Positions 1 to 13,500 of a stretch of DNA of 64,000 bases are shown one piece after another. Under the pieces are notes generated by a model. The model did no database searches, was not told the origin of the DNA, and worked only from the letters and a program-made list of their open reading frames with translations. Both the position numbers and the translations under genes were made by a program. The stretch comes from Tigriopus japonicus (lineage: Eukaryota > Arthropoda > Copepoda > Harpacticoida > Harpacticidae), in assembly GCA_010645155.1 (NCBI GenBank), contig CM021322.1:11464620-11528619 (forward strand). The letters run 5' to 3'. Each line of letters begins with the position of its first letter. The first letter of the stretch is position 1.

Positions 1-135
1 TGAAATACGTATTCGTGTCAACATATGCAAGGTCTCATTTGCAGAAGAACGTAATTGAATTGTTCTTACTGAAAATCATTATTCGCATTGCTAGCCTCCC
101 ACTCCATGATTCCAGTGCTTCTTGCTCAGGTGTAC
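1..135 (+). repeat. Partial copy of the palindromic repeat found at 61311-61773
   Basis: The first ~135 bases match the arms of the long hairpin near 61.5 kb. Shared blocks are TGAAATACGTATTC, GCAAGGTCTCATTTGCA and GCCTCCCACTCCA, in the same order. Only one arm is visible because the window begins inside it. It is a dispersed repeat, not a gene: the short reading frames across it have no family resemblance. Confidence 0.7.
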
Positions 136-3100
136 TAGTGTATGGAGATTTGTTTAACATTGTCTTAAAAGTTATTAGAGGATCTATTGTTAACCATTGA
201 ATTTTAATAAGCGATCTATGGCTCTTACATATTCTCCATCTCGATACGACAAGAAAGTTGCTCTCACCATGCCCCCCAAATACCTCAAAAATTGCCCATT
301 GAATCATTCAATTTGTGTGTATTTAATGGGATGCTTCAGGGTCATCAATAAGGCTTTAAAAATATAATAATGACATGATTCGTTCTTGTATATGTGGAAC
401 TCATTTTATGGCTAAAAATTAACTAAACAATATTATTGGATAATTCCCCTGGACTGATTTACTAGGATCCCAAAAATGACTTTCCCGAGAAATAGATGCC
501 TTTTGACCAATGTGGCCCCTTCAGTTAATCTCGATTTGAAGGGACGAGTGAGTGAGTGAGCGAGTGAGTGAGTGGGTGGACCACTTCTTTTTTGTCTGAA
601 TCTCTCTGTTGAATGAACCACGGTGAACCTTGATCTCAATTCCCGATCTTTTCTTTTGTTTTTTTTCTTCATTTCCGTAAATTAACCCTCTGAATCCAGT
701 GGCTTACTTTAGGCGAGTACCAACAATTCTTCGCAGATTTACGCTATAACTCTTTCTCAGAATGTCCACTGAACCTGATCCAACGACCATGGGATCGATT
801 TCCAAATGGTCCAAGACCACGACTCGTCTCCATCCAAGTATCGTGGATCATTAGTCGGCCAAGTTCCAAGAGAGGGTGATAATTGAGCTTGGGAGGGGGG
901 ATCAAAGTAACCGCAGATTCCTCTGAACCTCATGGTCCAATTACATGGAAGTCTAAAAATTGCTCTCACTTTTTTCTACGACCATCCGCCAACCGAGAGA
1001 GGAGGAGAAAAGGTATCGGGATTTTTTTTAGACACCGCTTATTTAGTGGTGCTTTAATAGGGAGATTTAAGACATGGCCTATCATGTGGGAATCGCAATC
1101 CCGTTAGGAGTTGTGGGAGTAAGTAGCCAGCAGGATGTCAAGGACCTTTTATGTTCTCTACAGTCTCCATCCAGAGAGATACGCAATTCCGGGCCAAGCC
1201 AAATAGGTGTCCGTATGGAGGTGACAACCTGTGAGCTTCGACTCACTTAATGGGCCGCAAGGTAGATTTTGATCGGGAAACGCTCAAGCTCGTTGTAGTT
1301 GAGCTCTTCAAATTCGATATTGTGATTCTTCAGAATGCATTCCAAACTATGACCATAAATTAGCGCCAAGTTGTGACATCAGGGCCGTGGGTCAAAAAAC
1401 AACCAAAACCAAGGACCAGCACGGCAATTACATTTTTGAGACCACAGAGTGGTCCCATAAAACGGGCTCCCAAACTACTATGTTCTTCGCCGATCCTAGA
1501 ATCTCCAGTTACTAAACGAGGCCCTTTCGTGAATCCCGGAAATGTGTTCCGAAAGCCCGGGATTTCGCTTTTTGATCTTTTAAATTTAAAAAAATATAAA
1601 TTTGACCTTCATGGTACCAGGCTTCTTCTTCACATGATTAGAGACTCACTTGGTTCAGCAATTCTGAGGACGTGTTCGGATAAGCATGCAAATAATACTT
1701 AACTTTTGATTTGCCACTCCAAATATGTAGGCTTTATTATGAAAAACACGGTTCAACAATTTACTCATTGTGGATTTTGCCATCACAAAGTTATTTAACC
1801 AAAGGTTTATGATAAATTTTTGGGACCTAAATGAAGTGTTAGATAATAATGGCAGCAGAATTTTTTCTTCCCGCTCTAGGTTTTAAAGTTCATGCTTAAA
1901 TATTTGCCTTGGTCAGTTGTGTATCTATGAAGAATAAAAACTAGTCATTTACCAGCATCTTTCTGATGCAATACTATTCAAGATAATTCCTTTACCAATG
2001 CAGGAATACCATTTTCGTGATATGTGATTGATGTGATTGCATGTTAAAGAGAAATCAAGAGAAATGTGTGCATCTTGTTACACCAAAATTAATTTAGTTT
2101 AAAGGCAGCCCCTTTGCTCTTCACTCTTTGCATTTGAGTCGCGTTTGAAACGAGGTATTTCTCTTGTTTATGTTAACATGAGACCTATTGCTAAGAGCTC
2201 AATCCATGAGTGTAAAACACAATCACAAAAGTGGTGGATGAGTTGTTTGTTTACCTTCCTTGAAGAAGTAGATTGGATTGGCCTAAAAGCGCGTCTCAGA
2301 CCTAGTAGTATATATACTAAGGTAAATTATTCCAATATGATATTGCTTTTTGACGCTCCCTGAGGATCCAGATGTTGTTTCATGAGAGTGCAGTGGGAGG
2401 GTTCTGTTCCAAGAATGGATCACTCATCCCCACGGATAGTACTGCAGTAGTTCTGATTTCCTCTGATTCAATGACACCAATCCTACTCTTGAGCAACGGC
2501 AGATAGGTACTTCTATGCCCAAAATGCAGGCAGGCAGTCCATCCATCCACACCCATCGTTGAAGCCCTAGAGACCCAAAATGACTGACTAACTTACTAAC
2601 TGATTAAGCGAGTGATTGTGGGAAGGTTTCTATGATGGAGTGAAGTAGATCACGTTCTATTAAGATATTCTATTAACGGAGAGACTGTGTAAGTTACCCC
2701 ATGGATTAGGAGAAAAAGACGAGATAGTTGGTCGCCCCCTCCAAAAATCCCTTTGGAACTCTGAGTGAGTAAGATAGTGAGAACTTTCCAAGTTCTGGTG
2801 AACCAATGCATTTGTTACCGTTTACGTTGGCTAACACCATGATGTCTCGATGGCGTGAAACAATGGAACTAAGTGGAAAAAATGTGGAAGAGTGCATGGA
2901 TGATGTACAATATTCATTTATAGTGTTGGACCGAAAGAGTTTTTGGCCGAAAACTTAGTCTAGTTTTTTTTGTCCTTTTTGTCACGGCCAGAGAAATAAC
3001 ATTAATTATTATTTTTCTTTTTAGTTTCAGTCAAAACATTCGCTCTTTTCACAACTCATAGACGAACAATTCTAATTATTGGAATGGTTGAATAAAATGG

Positions 3101-4420
3101 ATGTTCATCCAAAATCTTTCTCTTTTATGCATTCCGATAAGAATGTTTGAATATTATTTTGTTTTCAGCTTCTCCCGTAAATATTCAAGTGGCAAACAGT
3201 TCCAAATTTTTGGAATTGAACAAGCCATATTTTTGGTTGAAGAAATGGGTTCCAAAAAGTTTTTGAAATTAGTGTTTCGGCCATCAATATCAATATCAAG
3301 AGTCGAGACAAAAATTATTTATTTAATGAGCATAACTTTATGGTGATACACTCCAGTAAGCAAAATGATGTTGCATCATCAAAGGAACGAAAAAAATATT
3401 GAGCAGATATTTCTAGAACCAATGCCAATATAAAGTTTAGTTAATGAATGGCTGGACACTCTTTATGGAAATTTAAAACCAGTTTAAAGGGAACTACATC
3501 TTGTCCATAAGTTAGGGAGCTTAAACAAAGATTTGGTCGGTCGACTCCATTTTATTTTCGATTACGTATATTTATGTGGCCTCAAATTGGCTCTACCGTA
3601 CAAAACTGGATGACATTTTAAACTACCAGGAAATAAGATGGAAAAGAAACTTGTGAAACATATGTAACAAAGCTTAAGGAAATTGAAAAGCACGGTTCCA
3701 CAACCTTCAATGCCTTTTAATGTTGTTTATGAGTTCAGAGCGCTTATCATAAGGCATATCTGGAGCGTTGAATGCAGAAAATCATTTGAAAAGCTTTATT
3801 TGTAGATTGCTTTTTGTAAATTTCTAGTCGATCCTGTTCAAGTTGGTGTTAATTCAGTGGTAAGACAACTTATTTGTCTTTGAACTTGTCCCGATCTTCA
3901 CTTTTATTCAACCGACGAAATGATAGCTTAGGTTAGCAACGAAAAGATACATTCCAAAGACATAAAGTGTTGTAAAACCCCATAAAAATAGAAAGCGGTC
4001 ATAGCTACGACTTTCAGGAATGTTTATTTTTTGTTATCATTCTTTTGTGTTTAGGATGGCTTCAGTAGGAATAGTGAGTAATGAATTTTCCCTGGTCAAC
4101 AAATGTCTTTTAGATCCTACCTTCTATCCTCTTTAAGAGGCCAGTGGAACAATAACGAAATAGAAGCTAAGTAGTGCACAGTATAAGAGACACTAAATAG
4201 TTTTCCATTCTCGAGCATCTTACCTGGGAGAAATCCATCCGAATCGATGACGTTGACGACAAATAGCTTTGCTTCCGTTGCATTCGTGTCTTTCTTTTCC
4301 AACGACTAAATGATAGACACGCGGATGAACTGTGAGTAAGTGAGTGAATGAATGAGTGAACTGGAGCAATTGTTAGTCCAAGCAGAATGAAGGCCCTTCA
4401 AGCAGCCCCTGGAAATTTAA
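136..4420. other. Gene-poor stretch, no supported gene
   Basis: AT-rich DNA with only short, unrelated open frames (none above ~110 codons) and no recognisable domain. A degenerate GAGT microsatellite lies at about 547-580 and a related GTGA/ATGA tract at about 4331-4360. No element ends or target-site duplications were seen here. Confidence 0.6.
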
Positions 4421-5160
4421 GTTGGTAAGTAAAGAGTCGCCACGCCTTAGTTTAGTTTTTATTTCTTGTCTTCAGAACTTGTTGTTGAGATCAAACTCAG
4501 AGTGTCCCTCCCCATCCCACGAGGATGATGATGATGATGCCACGTTGTGTGCGGGAAAACACTCACTGATCGGCTTTCTGCCCGCTTGCTCGCTATTCCA
4601 TGGAACAACTCGATTTGTTCCCGAGGTTCGTCTGCGTCGGTTCCAACAAGCACGTTCCTTCCACAGACGCCGACGACGCCAACCTTGTCGTCTTCGTGGG
4701 GGTGGCAGCTCTTTTTTCCCCAAATTCCCATTCCCAAAAAGGAGAAACCGTGTCCTTGTTCCTCATTTGTTGGATCCATTGAATTCCGGTCCACGAGGCC
4801 CATGGATCCGTGAGAGTGTGAGAATGAAAGCGAGCGAGAGATGGACTGAGGGAGCAAGTGCTTCTTGGGACGGGAGATTGGCTCGAATCCTGATCTCCAA
4901 AGAACACAGTTGGCGTCAAATCTCGAAGAACAGCCTGATTGCCGTGCAAACGTCCTCTCGGTAATTCAAATCCAGTTTCCATAAAGGACTCAGAAGTCAA
5001 AGTCAAAATCGAAATCCCAATCAAGCTATTAGACTCGAGGCGTCTAAATGAAGGGAGGCCGGGCATTTCATCGAGCTTTTTCATAACTTTGTTGGAACTA
5101 GCAAACCCCTTTGAAGGCTGACTTGGCCTCAGGACAAAAGTGGAACAGCCGCTCATCCAT
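4421..5160. other. GC-richer block with overlapping open frames on both strands
   Basis: Base composition rises locally and several frames on both strands stay open together (for example 4422-4964 + and 4593-5156 -). Open frames in many phases at once are expected of a GC-rich non-coding block, and no product shows a domain, signal peptide or familiar motif. A GAT run lies near 4522-4539. It could be a promoter or untranslated first exon of an unseen gene; this is a guess. Confidence 0.35.
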
Positions 5161-5977
5161 CGCGAGTCCTTGATTGATAATTAGGAGCCAAGAACGTTTA
5201 GAAACTACTTTTTTCAAAATCGAAGGCCCCTGGCTCAATGCTAGCTAGAATGAGAGTGCGTCATGTTTTGCTCAAGGCTGCGTTCCCGAATTTATACATA
5301 AGGCAAGAAGTAGCTGAACACTATTCACTGATTGCATGTTCCTCTAAGTTAAAATGTGTGCTCTTTTTGGTCAACATCAGTGGTGATTGTCACAACACTA
5401 CGTCACGTGCAATCATGACCAACTAACTAACAAAGGCCAAGTGGATTTGTCGACGGCCATTCTCTTTAGTTTTGCAGCCCATCAGGGGTTTAAAAAAGGT
5501 ATTGTAATTCGGCTGATTATTAGGCATCGCACTGCCACTACATTGAGCGAGTGCCAAAAGATGGCTGAAAAAGGTTGGCGTTTTTTGAGAAAAAATGAAT
5601 TGGCGATTTCATCTTGACATCAGAGCCATTGTGTGAACTTCTATGAGCTCAAGATTTATGAAAAGACCTCCCTCGAAAATTGGGACAGGTGGAGCAGCCT
5701 TTTGGCTCACGAAAGCAGCCAAAGGTCGTGGATCATCATGCATCCATTCCAAAAACGAATCTTGCTCATCCTCTACAGGGTCATCCGTAATGAGTGTCCC
5801 ATGCTTAATATCAGTTAAAGGAGACATCTCCAGGTATACTTGAAGCAAGTCTTGGTGAAATTGATCAACTTGTTTAGAAACTATGAGTGTCTATGCAGGG
5901 GCAACCTCCTACTCAAATTATGCACGCTCTATTTTGAAAATTCATCCCAGCTATGATTGCACATTTCGAATACACAC
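5161..5977. other. Unannotated spacer
   Basis: No gene, repeat or element end was recognised. Frames are under 80 codons and lack domain resemblance. Confidence 0.5.
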
Positions 5978-5985
5978 AAGTCCAA

Positions 5986-6468
5986 CAGACCTGTTCAAGA
6001 TACTTTGAAAAAATATCTAGATAAGATAGTATTCTCCGCAAAGTATCTAGATAAAGATAGTTTAAGATACTTCTCAAAAAATGTATCTCGATAAAGATAC
6101 CTCAAGATACTTTCCTGAAAAAGTCTCTAGATAAAGATAGTTCTAGCTTCAAGATACTTTTCGCAAAACGTTTCTTTACAAGATCCTTCTGGATACTTTT
6201 TGGGAAAATGCATAATGCATACAAAACAATGCATAATGTATGCTTTAACACAAAAGATTGAGAGAACACATTATCTAGATAAAGATAGTTTAAGATAGTT
6301 TTCCAAAAAAATTATCTAGATAAATATATTTCAAGATAGTTTGCCGAAAAAATATGTAGATAAAGATACTTCAACATACTTTCCCGAAAAAAGTATCTAG
6401 ATTAAGATAAAAGATAAACTATCTTTTATCTGTATCTTTTATCTAGATAAGATAGTTGAACAGGTCTG
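5986..6468. mobile_element. Non-autonomous hAT-like element with iterated TATCTAGATAAAGATA motif
   Basis: The ends are inverted repeats starting CAGACCTGTTCAA on the left and closing TTGAACAGGTCTG on the right. The flanks are AAGTCCAA (5978-5985) and TAGTCCAA (6469-6476), a 7/8 match consistent with an 8-bp hAT target duplication. The 483-bp body is almost wholly built from diverged repeats of a 35-50 base unit containing TATCTAGATAAAGATA. There is no coding capacity, so it would need transposase from elsewhere. Confidence 0.75.
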
Positions 6469-6476
6469 TAGTCCAA

Positions 6477-7387
6477 TACTAACTGAAATACTTCAACGAG
6501 GAAAATAAAGTCTTAGGCAATCCCCTGTACTTTCCCTGTTATTTATACCAAAAATTCGCTTTGACGTCTTGTTTTATCATAAATTGCCGCTAAATCAAAG
6601 GGACGTCAGCTTTAGTCTGTCCTGTATGGAAAGTGCTGTAGGATTGTACTCCTGTGTCCATACACTACATACGTACATACCCCCCCAAAAGATTATGGAA
6701 TTTTGGTCAATGCCAAATTCAAATTCTGACGACCTAGATAGATATTGCCGTTACTTTTCAATAGGACTTTGCATGCATTGAAGTTGGGCTTTGAATAGGA
6801 GAGGCAGATAGAGAGCCAAGTTAGGGTCAATGGACGTCGATCTTTTTGAACTCGAGATTCTGCCAAGTGAGCGATTTCAGAAGTGGCACTGGTCCAACAG
6901 ATTTATTGTCGATTACCAGGGTGACAAATTATGAACCAACTTCCCATACAGGTCCATAGATCATGATTTTATTTTCAGGATCCAAAGGCGGATTGAGGTT
7001 AAGAGCCTTTTTATTATCAAACATTAGAATGTGGTTAAGTTGTATTTGCCATCAAATATGCGGACAATAAGAGATGTCTTGTCTGGCTTTTAAACCTTTT
7101 TGTTGTAGGGGAAAGGGAAAGGGGGAACGAACGCTTTTGCAAAACTGCTTTCAAGAATGCCAGAATCAATGATCGTTAGGCTTGGAATTCTTTTAATGTC
7201 TCTCGTCAGTGACTACAACAAAGAAATACGAGAACGCCAAATGTCCTTTTTTCACTAAGGAAGGATTTCTCGGCCACTAAATGACTACTTTTGCTCCCAA
7301 ATATTGTTTGCAAAGTTTTTGCAAATGTTCATATGCAGATTTTCCTTGAAACCGTTGAATTATTATCAAGTTTTATGAACAATTTCA
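6477..7387. other. Unannotated spacer
   Basis: No supported gene or repeat; short frames only. Confidence 0.5.
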
Positions 7388-7650
7388 TAGGGGATTTTTC
7401 TCCCGACAGCTTCAATTCGATCACCAACAAGACTCGAACTTAAGCCGTTTGCGGACGCACCTACACTCGACCCTTTCAAGAACGCACCTCCACGCGCGGA
7501 CATTTTGGCTGCCTTATAGGGATTTCTCCCGACAGCTTCAATTTGGTTCCTGGGGAACAAGACTCGAACCTTCGCCGTCTGCAGAAGCACTTACACTCGG
7601 CCTTTTCAACAAAGCGATTGTAAGCGCGGCCAGTCTGGCTTCCAGGGTAC
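7388..7650 (-). repeat. Tandem pair of ~126-bp tRNA-like units
   Basis: The block TCCCGACAGCTTCAATT occurs at 7401 and again at 7527, and the following ~120 bases are diverged copies of each other. On the minus strand each unit contains a box-B-like tract (GGTTCGAGTC in one copy, AGTTCGAGTC in the other), preceded by GTCGAGTGTAGG or GCCGAGTGTAAG, which resembles the D arm of type II tRNAs (Ser/Leu). No intact cloverleaf was found, so these are best seen as tRNA-derived repeats or decayed tRNA pseudogenes. Confidence 0.5.
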
Positions 7651-8931
7651 GATATGGTGAAAAAAATGAAGTTTGAGGGTGAGGGTGGGGAAGTGTAAAC
7701 GTATTTTCTAGGCCCGTCTCAATGAGTACTCTTCGTTCGATCTTAAAACGGCATTGCTCTTACACTATTTGGCCCCACTCTTAAGCGAAAAACTTGTGGT
7801 GATCAAAGGGCATTGACATTCCATGATTGTAAAGAACTCGAATTCGCATGGATCGTTGTGTTTCTGAGAGATCAAAGGTTTTATACCCATTTGGTGGAAA
7901 CTATTTGCATTTGATTCAAATAAGGGGAAAGAAAGGCTGAAGCGCCCAAAAATCCGTCATTTGGTATTTAAAACGTGATATTTACTGATTATTCATCGTT
8001 CAATAAAACAAGGATCAGCAAAATCTGCCAACTCTAATGAACCAATCCTCCTTAAAACATTTCAAAAACCTGAAGTTGGACGTGGTCGGAAAACGTAACC
8101 CGGGAAGCCTCGAGGACGAATCAAATTCAACCCGTTGGAAGCCTCGACAACGGGTTTCCAGCATTTGTTTTGGATTCAATCATCAAAGCTTCTTTTGTAT
8201 TGTGGTGTCGATTTTCCAATGGAGTTACTTTCCACGGAAAAGATATTTTCAAGACAATGCTTAATTTTATGTCTAACTTTAAGTTCCACGCTTCTGACAT
8301 ATTTTTCGGAAGTCTTTTTTGGTGTTCTGTAAGTGATTTTCTATTGAGAGTCGAAAAAAGCGACCTCCAGCGGCATTTATAGCATTTCCTGTAATGGAAA
8401 GTAGAGAAATTCCGAAAAATTGCCCTTCACTTTGCTAAGTTTGAATGCCTCTCGTACATCCCCAGTGATTTAGAATTGGCAGCAGCTAACAGCAAGTTGT
8501 TAATCATTGTAGCAAAAAACAGTATTAAATTTTAAGAACAGCAAGATTTTCGCCTCATTTTGAAGTTATTACAGGTTTAAAATGTCAACTTCAGTTTCAA
8601 AATTAGTCACCCTTTACATATGTGGAAGGAGAAAAAGGGGAAAAGGAGAAGGCAAGAGAGGCCGTCAACGAAATCAGAGCGACCAATTCCAGACATTCAA
8701 AAAGGAGTTGTTGGGGAAGCTTTCAGACATGCGGACTTTAGGACAACGTTGTGACAAACCAATGCAATTTTGGTGCATTACAAGAACATAACTTTTGAAG
8801 TTCGAATGGCTCTAGAATGAAATGAAAAAGAAACAGCAAAAACTGATAAAACTTGCATAAAAAGCGAAAGAAGTTACAACATAGACAGGGTCCCTTGGTA
8901 CTGTGTACACTCCACGTTTTGAATCGTGAGA
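7651..8931. other. Unannotated spacer
   Basis: AT-rich sequence with a few overlapping short frames (8037-8382) that lack recognisable domains. Nothing supported. Confidence 0.5.
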
Positions 8932-8939
8932 CTCTATAG

Positions 8940-9166
8940 CAGGGGTAGGCAACCGGTGGGCAGCGGCCCACATATGGGCCCAGGAGCTATGGAGAAGGTC
9001 CAAAAAAGTGGGCCCTCAAGACATCCATAGTACTGTACTCGTGGGCCCAAAGCTCTTTTATCGTTAATTTGTGGGCCCTGAACCTACCATTGACTGTTTG
9101 GTGGGCCCCTGACAACATGTAAACAAATTTGGTGGGCCTTGACACAAAAGTAGTTGCCGACCCCTG
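8940..9166. mobile_element. 227-bp hAT miniature element with perfect target duplication
   Basis: The left end is CAGGGGTAGGCAACC and the right end is the inverse of CAGGGGTCGGCAAC, a classic hAT terminus. It is flanked by perfect 8-bp repeats CTCTATAG at 8932-8939 and 9167-9174. The interior carries about seven GTGGGCC(C) motifs in direct and inverted orientation and no coding sequence. Confidence 0.92.
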
Positions 9167-9174
9167 CTCTATAG

Positions 9175-10518
9175 TTTTCCATCCACAGCTCAATGCCATT
9201 TGCAGGTCGATGATTTGACTATGGACGTCGCTTGAACAAATCAACATAAAGAAATTGATTTTAGTTTCTGGATCAATGAAGACATTAGTTGTGAGAGGTT
9301 GTGAAGCAATTCGAGAGACCATTGCGTTTGACGTCTGAAGCTTTCTCTAAATATTGTATCTTCTAAACTTTACTTTCCGTGGTTGCCGTCGGAGGAGGGT
9401 GTGTCCTGGGTCCCTCTTGTACTCGCAGTGTTTGAATTTGAATGACAAGAAAACAAAGGTGCAAGTCTGATATCACCTCGGTATTCAATGACAATCCGAA
9501 TTGCTGCAAAATAGGCTTCATCAGCTCCTAAGTCGATGTCACCTGCAGACCTGTTTAGCCCACCGAGTGCCCGTCCGTCCGTCCGTCTCCTTGGTCTCCT
9601 TGCCTCTCTCTCTCTCTTCCTTCTCAGCTGGACACTTCTGGACTGAATGAGCGAACTTGATTCGGGACTCGAATCTTCGTCTGTTTCTGATAAACTAAAG
9701 ATTCCTAACAATAATACATACAAAGATACGAAGTTGAGGGAGCGAGGGACCTGCCAAGATCACGGTCACGGAAAACAAAGCCGTTTGTGCACAAACTCGT
9801 ACTACTGCGTGCTAGGCCTAAGGATAATACCTCTTCTTCTAGATCCATATACACATGCTGGGGTTTAGAAAAAATAGTCAAGACACCTAAATACACTCGT
9901 CTCAAGAGTTGCTAACTTTGATCCGTTGAATGGAAACCTTTAGGACTACTCGGTTCATCCTTCACAAGAGATACTCCGTAGTTGGGTTCGATCTCTGGAC
10001 TGAGTGTATTCCATCCATGAGACGTTCACCAAGGCGTCACTGAGAAAGACGAGACAGACACAGAGAGATCAGGTGCCTCACACCAGAACTGGCTTAATTG
10101 GTTGGTTGGTTGGTTGGACTCTTCTAGTGATTGGTGGCCAAGTACCGGATCCAGCGTTGTTGGTCCTTTTGAGTCCGTTGACACAGTGACCGTGATTAGA
10201 TGGGGGTGAGGGATCCTTCCATCATGATCGGATGATCACGGCTTCGGAATCATCTTGACCCGTTGACCCTACTTTATTGGCTATGATTCGGCCCAGACAA
10301 CTTGGAAAATTCTCAGCATTCAGACAAAGCTGAAACGAGCGAGTGAGCGAATGAGGAGGCGTTGCTGAGGAGGGAATCGCTCTCAAGGGAGAGAGAGGGC
10401 GTTTACCCACGACTCTTCTGTCAAAGTGGATGGAGATAAGAAGCGGTCGCCTGTACATTTCACACGCGTCTCTAACCATTCCACGATTCCAAGTCAGCCC
10501 GAGAATTGGCTCTAAATC
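9175..10518. other. Region upstream of STARD3
   Basis: Contains a CCGTCC iteration near 9580-9592 and GAGCGAGTGAGCGAATGAG near 10335. A minus-strand open frame at 9370-9723 (117 codons, basic and Ser-rich) has no recognisable domain and is not called. The last few hundred bases presumably hold the STARD3 promoter and 5' UTR; no core promoter motif could be assigned. Confidence 0.4.
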
Positions 10519-13500
10519 ATGTCAGTGGCCTCAACTTCGGCCTCGGAGGTAGACAGTGAGCGGGAGTTTCGAGCCCGCCATGCCGCCACGGCCATCATAG
10601 CTCACACTCAGCCCACAGTGCCCTCCCCCGGTCCTCAAAGACCCCCCGCCCATCGGATTGGAGGCGAGTCCGGTTCGAATAGTGTGGGTAGTGGGTCGGT
10701 GGCGGGTCCACGGGCGCCGACCCAACCGCCCGTGCGATCGGCCCGTGTGGCCCTGTATGGTGGACGCATGGGTATTCCGGTGATTGTGAGCGACGATGTG
10801 GTGTACGGCACCCGACGACAAGGTTGGATGTCGCCCGTGCGCAGGCTCTTTTGCCTACTCGTCACCTTTGACTTTCTGTTTGTGGGCATCCTGTGGTCCA
10901 TGACCATTTTGATGACGGGTCGGGACCTGAAACGCGCCATGGAGCAACAGATCTTTGAATACACCATTCATGACTCCATGTTCGATTGCGTGGTAAGATG
11001 AAAAGAAAAAAAAAGAGTTTGGGAGGTGAAATGAAAGATATCTAATCACGGATTTCGTTTGGGGTTGGTTGCCTTTGCAGATGGCCGCGGCTTGTCGCTT
11101 TACCATATGTGTTCTGATGTACGCGTTTTTGTACTTGCATCACTGGTTGCCCATTGCCGTGAGTACTCGATTCTATGGACGATGAGAGAGCCTTTCATGA
11201 TCACGAACTTTATTTGCGTTTAGATTTGTACAGCGGGCACCACAGCCTTTGTGATTGCCAAAATGTTTGAATATCAGGTGAGGCCAACCCCATGATATTC
11301 CGGTTTCAGCCTAAACTCAAATGTTTTAATGATTTCTTCTTCCAATCGTTCAGTGGACGCGTTTTGGCACCAACACCTTTGACGGTGTGCTAGTCCTTCT
11401 CTCGTTTGTGATAGCGTGGATCGAGCTTTGGTTCTTGGATTGTCGCGTGATCCCCTTGGAGCAAAAGGCCGAGGAGATTCAAAACTCGATGAACGAGAAC
11501 GACGAGTACGATTGGGAAGATCCTGAGCGAGCCCCTCTTCTTGTCAATGATCGGACCCTCTTGCAACGCTATGTGGAAGCCAACGAGCTCGATGGTTCGG
11601 TGGCCAACTACTATTCGCCGTTGGAGTCGCCCGAAGAGTCCGGCGATGAAATGGAGGAGGGTTCGCTAGTCAGAGTGCCCAAGCGGTTCAAACGAAAACA
11701 CCCTCTCACGCCAACGGTAAGATCAAAACACAATCAACGACAAACGTTCAAGAAGAAGGTAATTTGAGGGAGAACTCTTTGATTCATTGGACTTCATGGT
11801 TTTTCATCACTTCTGGCCAAACTTGTGAGCAAGAGTTCCATGTACACATTACTTGTGGTATTGGAACAACACTTTAAAATTCAAATTTGCTTTTTCAAAC
11901 CAATTTTCCAATTTTCTCTTTCAAAATTGATTAGTATGTCAATTTAACTGTCCCTGGACTGTTAGGCAAAAGTCCAAATCTAATCGGTTATCCACACAAA
12001 ACTCATGGATAAGTGGATTTGATTTTTCCTCATCTGGATTATTGAGTTTTGGGTTTTCCAATTAGATTTTAATGCCTTAGAGTGCTTATTTACTTTTCAA
12101 CTTCGAGAAGTGGATGGATTTTTAAACCATAATTAAGTTCATATTCAAGTACATTTCTTTCACATTTGAGTCTCATCCAAAAATGACACAGAACTTGGAC
12201 AATTTTCCAGGCTGTCGGAGAATGCCTCACCTATTAATGAAAAATTTTGATTAATTTTTGCAATGGAAGCAAGTAATGAAAACTAATTTATGAGGATGTG
12301 TATATTGAAGGATCAAATTTGATTTAGAAAGATTTTAAGTGAGAACTACGAAAAGTTAGAGTAAATCTGAGAGCCTTTGAGGATTAAATTCTGGTGCAAT
12401 GCAGTCTATTTTGTAGGTGACCGACACAAGTCAAATATCCCAAGGAAAAACTGCCAATTTCCATGGGATTCAAAACAAAAGCGATCACAGTGCAAACTAT
12501 TGCCAAATGAAATGACCCTCAACGGGCTCGCTCATTGGTATTCCGTTGAACAAATTGTTTTAAATATTGATATCTTTGATAACCGAGGTAGTCGAGCTCG
12601 TGCGAACCTGTCGGTGTTGCGTCTGCCTCGTTGCTCGCTCAGTGCAGTCTTATCGTTGGCTGGAATCATCATCAGCCTGGCAACATGAACCCAAAAGCCC
12701 ATGGATGGATAGATAGATAGATGGATACTAGGCTAACTGACGAACGCACTACCCCCATGATGACTGATTGACCAAAGGCAAAGACAACTTACTAACTTAT
12801 GCTGATTGACTCAATCTCTGACCGTCAGAGAGCCAGTCAATCAGTCCCTTCCTTCCTTTGACCACTATCTTGGTTCGTCCTCTATTTCTTGACCCGAATT
12901 GGAGCTGGGTCATTTCGATCTTGATCGTCGGAATAGAGAGACAATAGTAAGCTTGCCTGTCTCTTTGGAAACCAGTTGATTTGAGCTCTCATTGTCCTAT
13001 TGGTTGACCATGAAGTCCCTCCAGAAACAACTCAAGTCCATGGTTTTTGCCTACGAAAAGGACGACCTTGAACTTGTCGTGCAACTGTCTGTAAGAAGCA
13101 TCAAGGCTGCCTGACTCTTCATGCAACAACGACAACAACCAATCGATTGCCCATGACTCACTCATTTTTGGTCGGGTTCCTTTTCAGGAGATGGAATATC
13201 GAAAGCGCGGCCAAGAAACTTTAGAGGAGGCTTGGCGTCTCCTGAACTCGTCAGATTGGAAACTAGAAAAGCGCAATTCTCACGGAGACACGGTTCATTC
13301 GAAGCACATTCGGGGCAACAAGAAAGTATTCAAACTCACGGTAAGATTGTCATTCAATCGTGTCCTGCCAAATTTGGAAAGAACGACCCTGTTCTAATGA
13401 ACCGTGTGTGTTTCAGGGCAAAGTCATGATTCCGCCGAAACTTCTCTTGGAAGAGCTCTTCTATCAAATCGAGGACGTCCCCTCATGGAATCCCACTCTC

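Noticed and set aside
4422..5156. Overlapping frames of 60-187 codons on both strands
   Set aside because: Open in many phases together, GC-rich, no domain, no splice continuity; best explained by composition.
9370..9723. 117-codon minus-strand frame
   Set aside because: Basic/serine low-complexity product with no recognisable family and no supporting neighbour exons.
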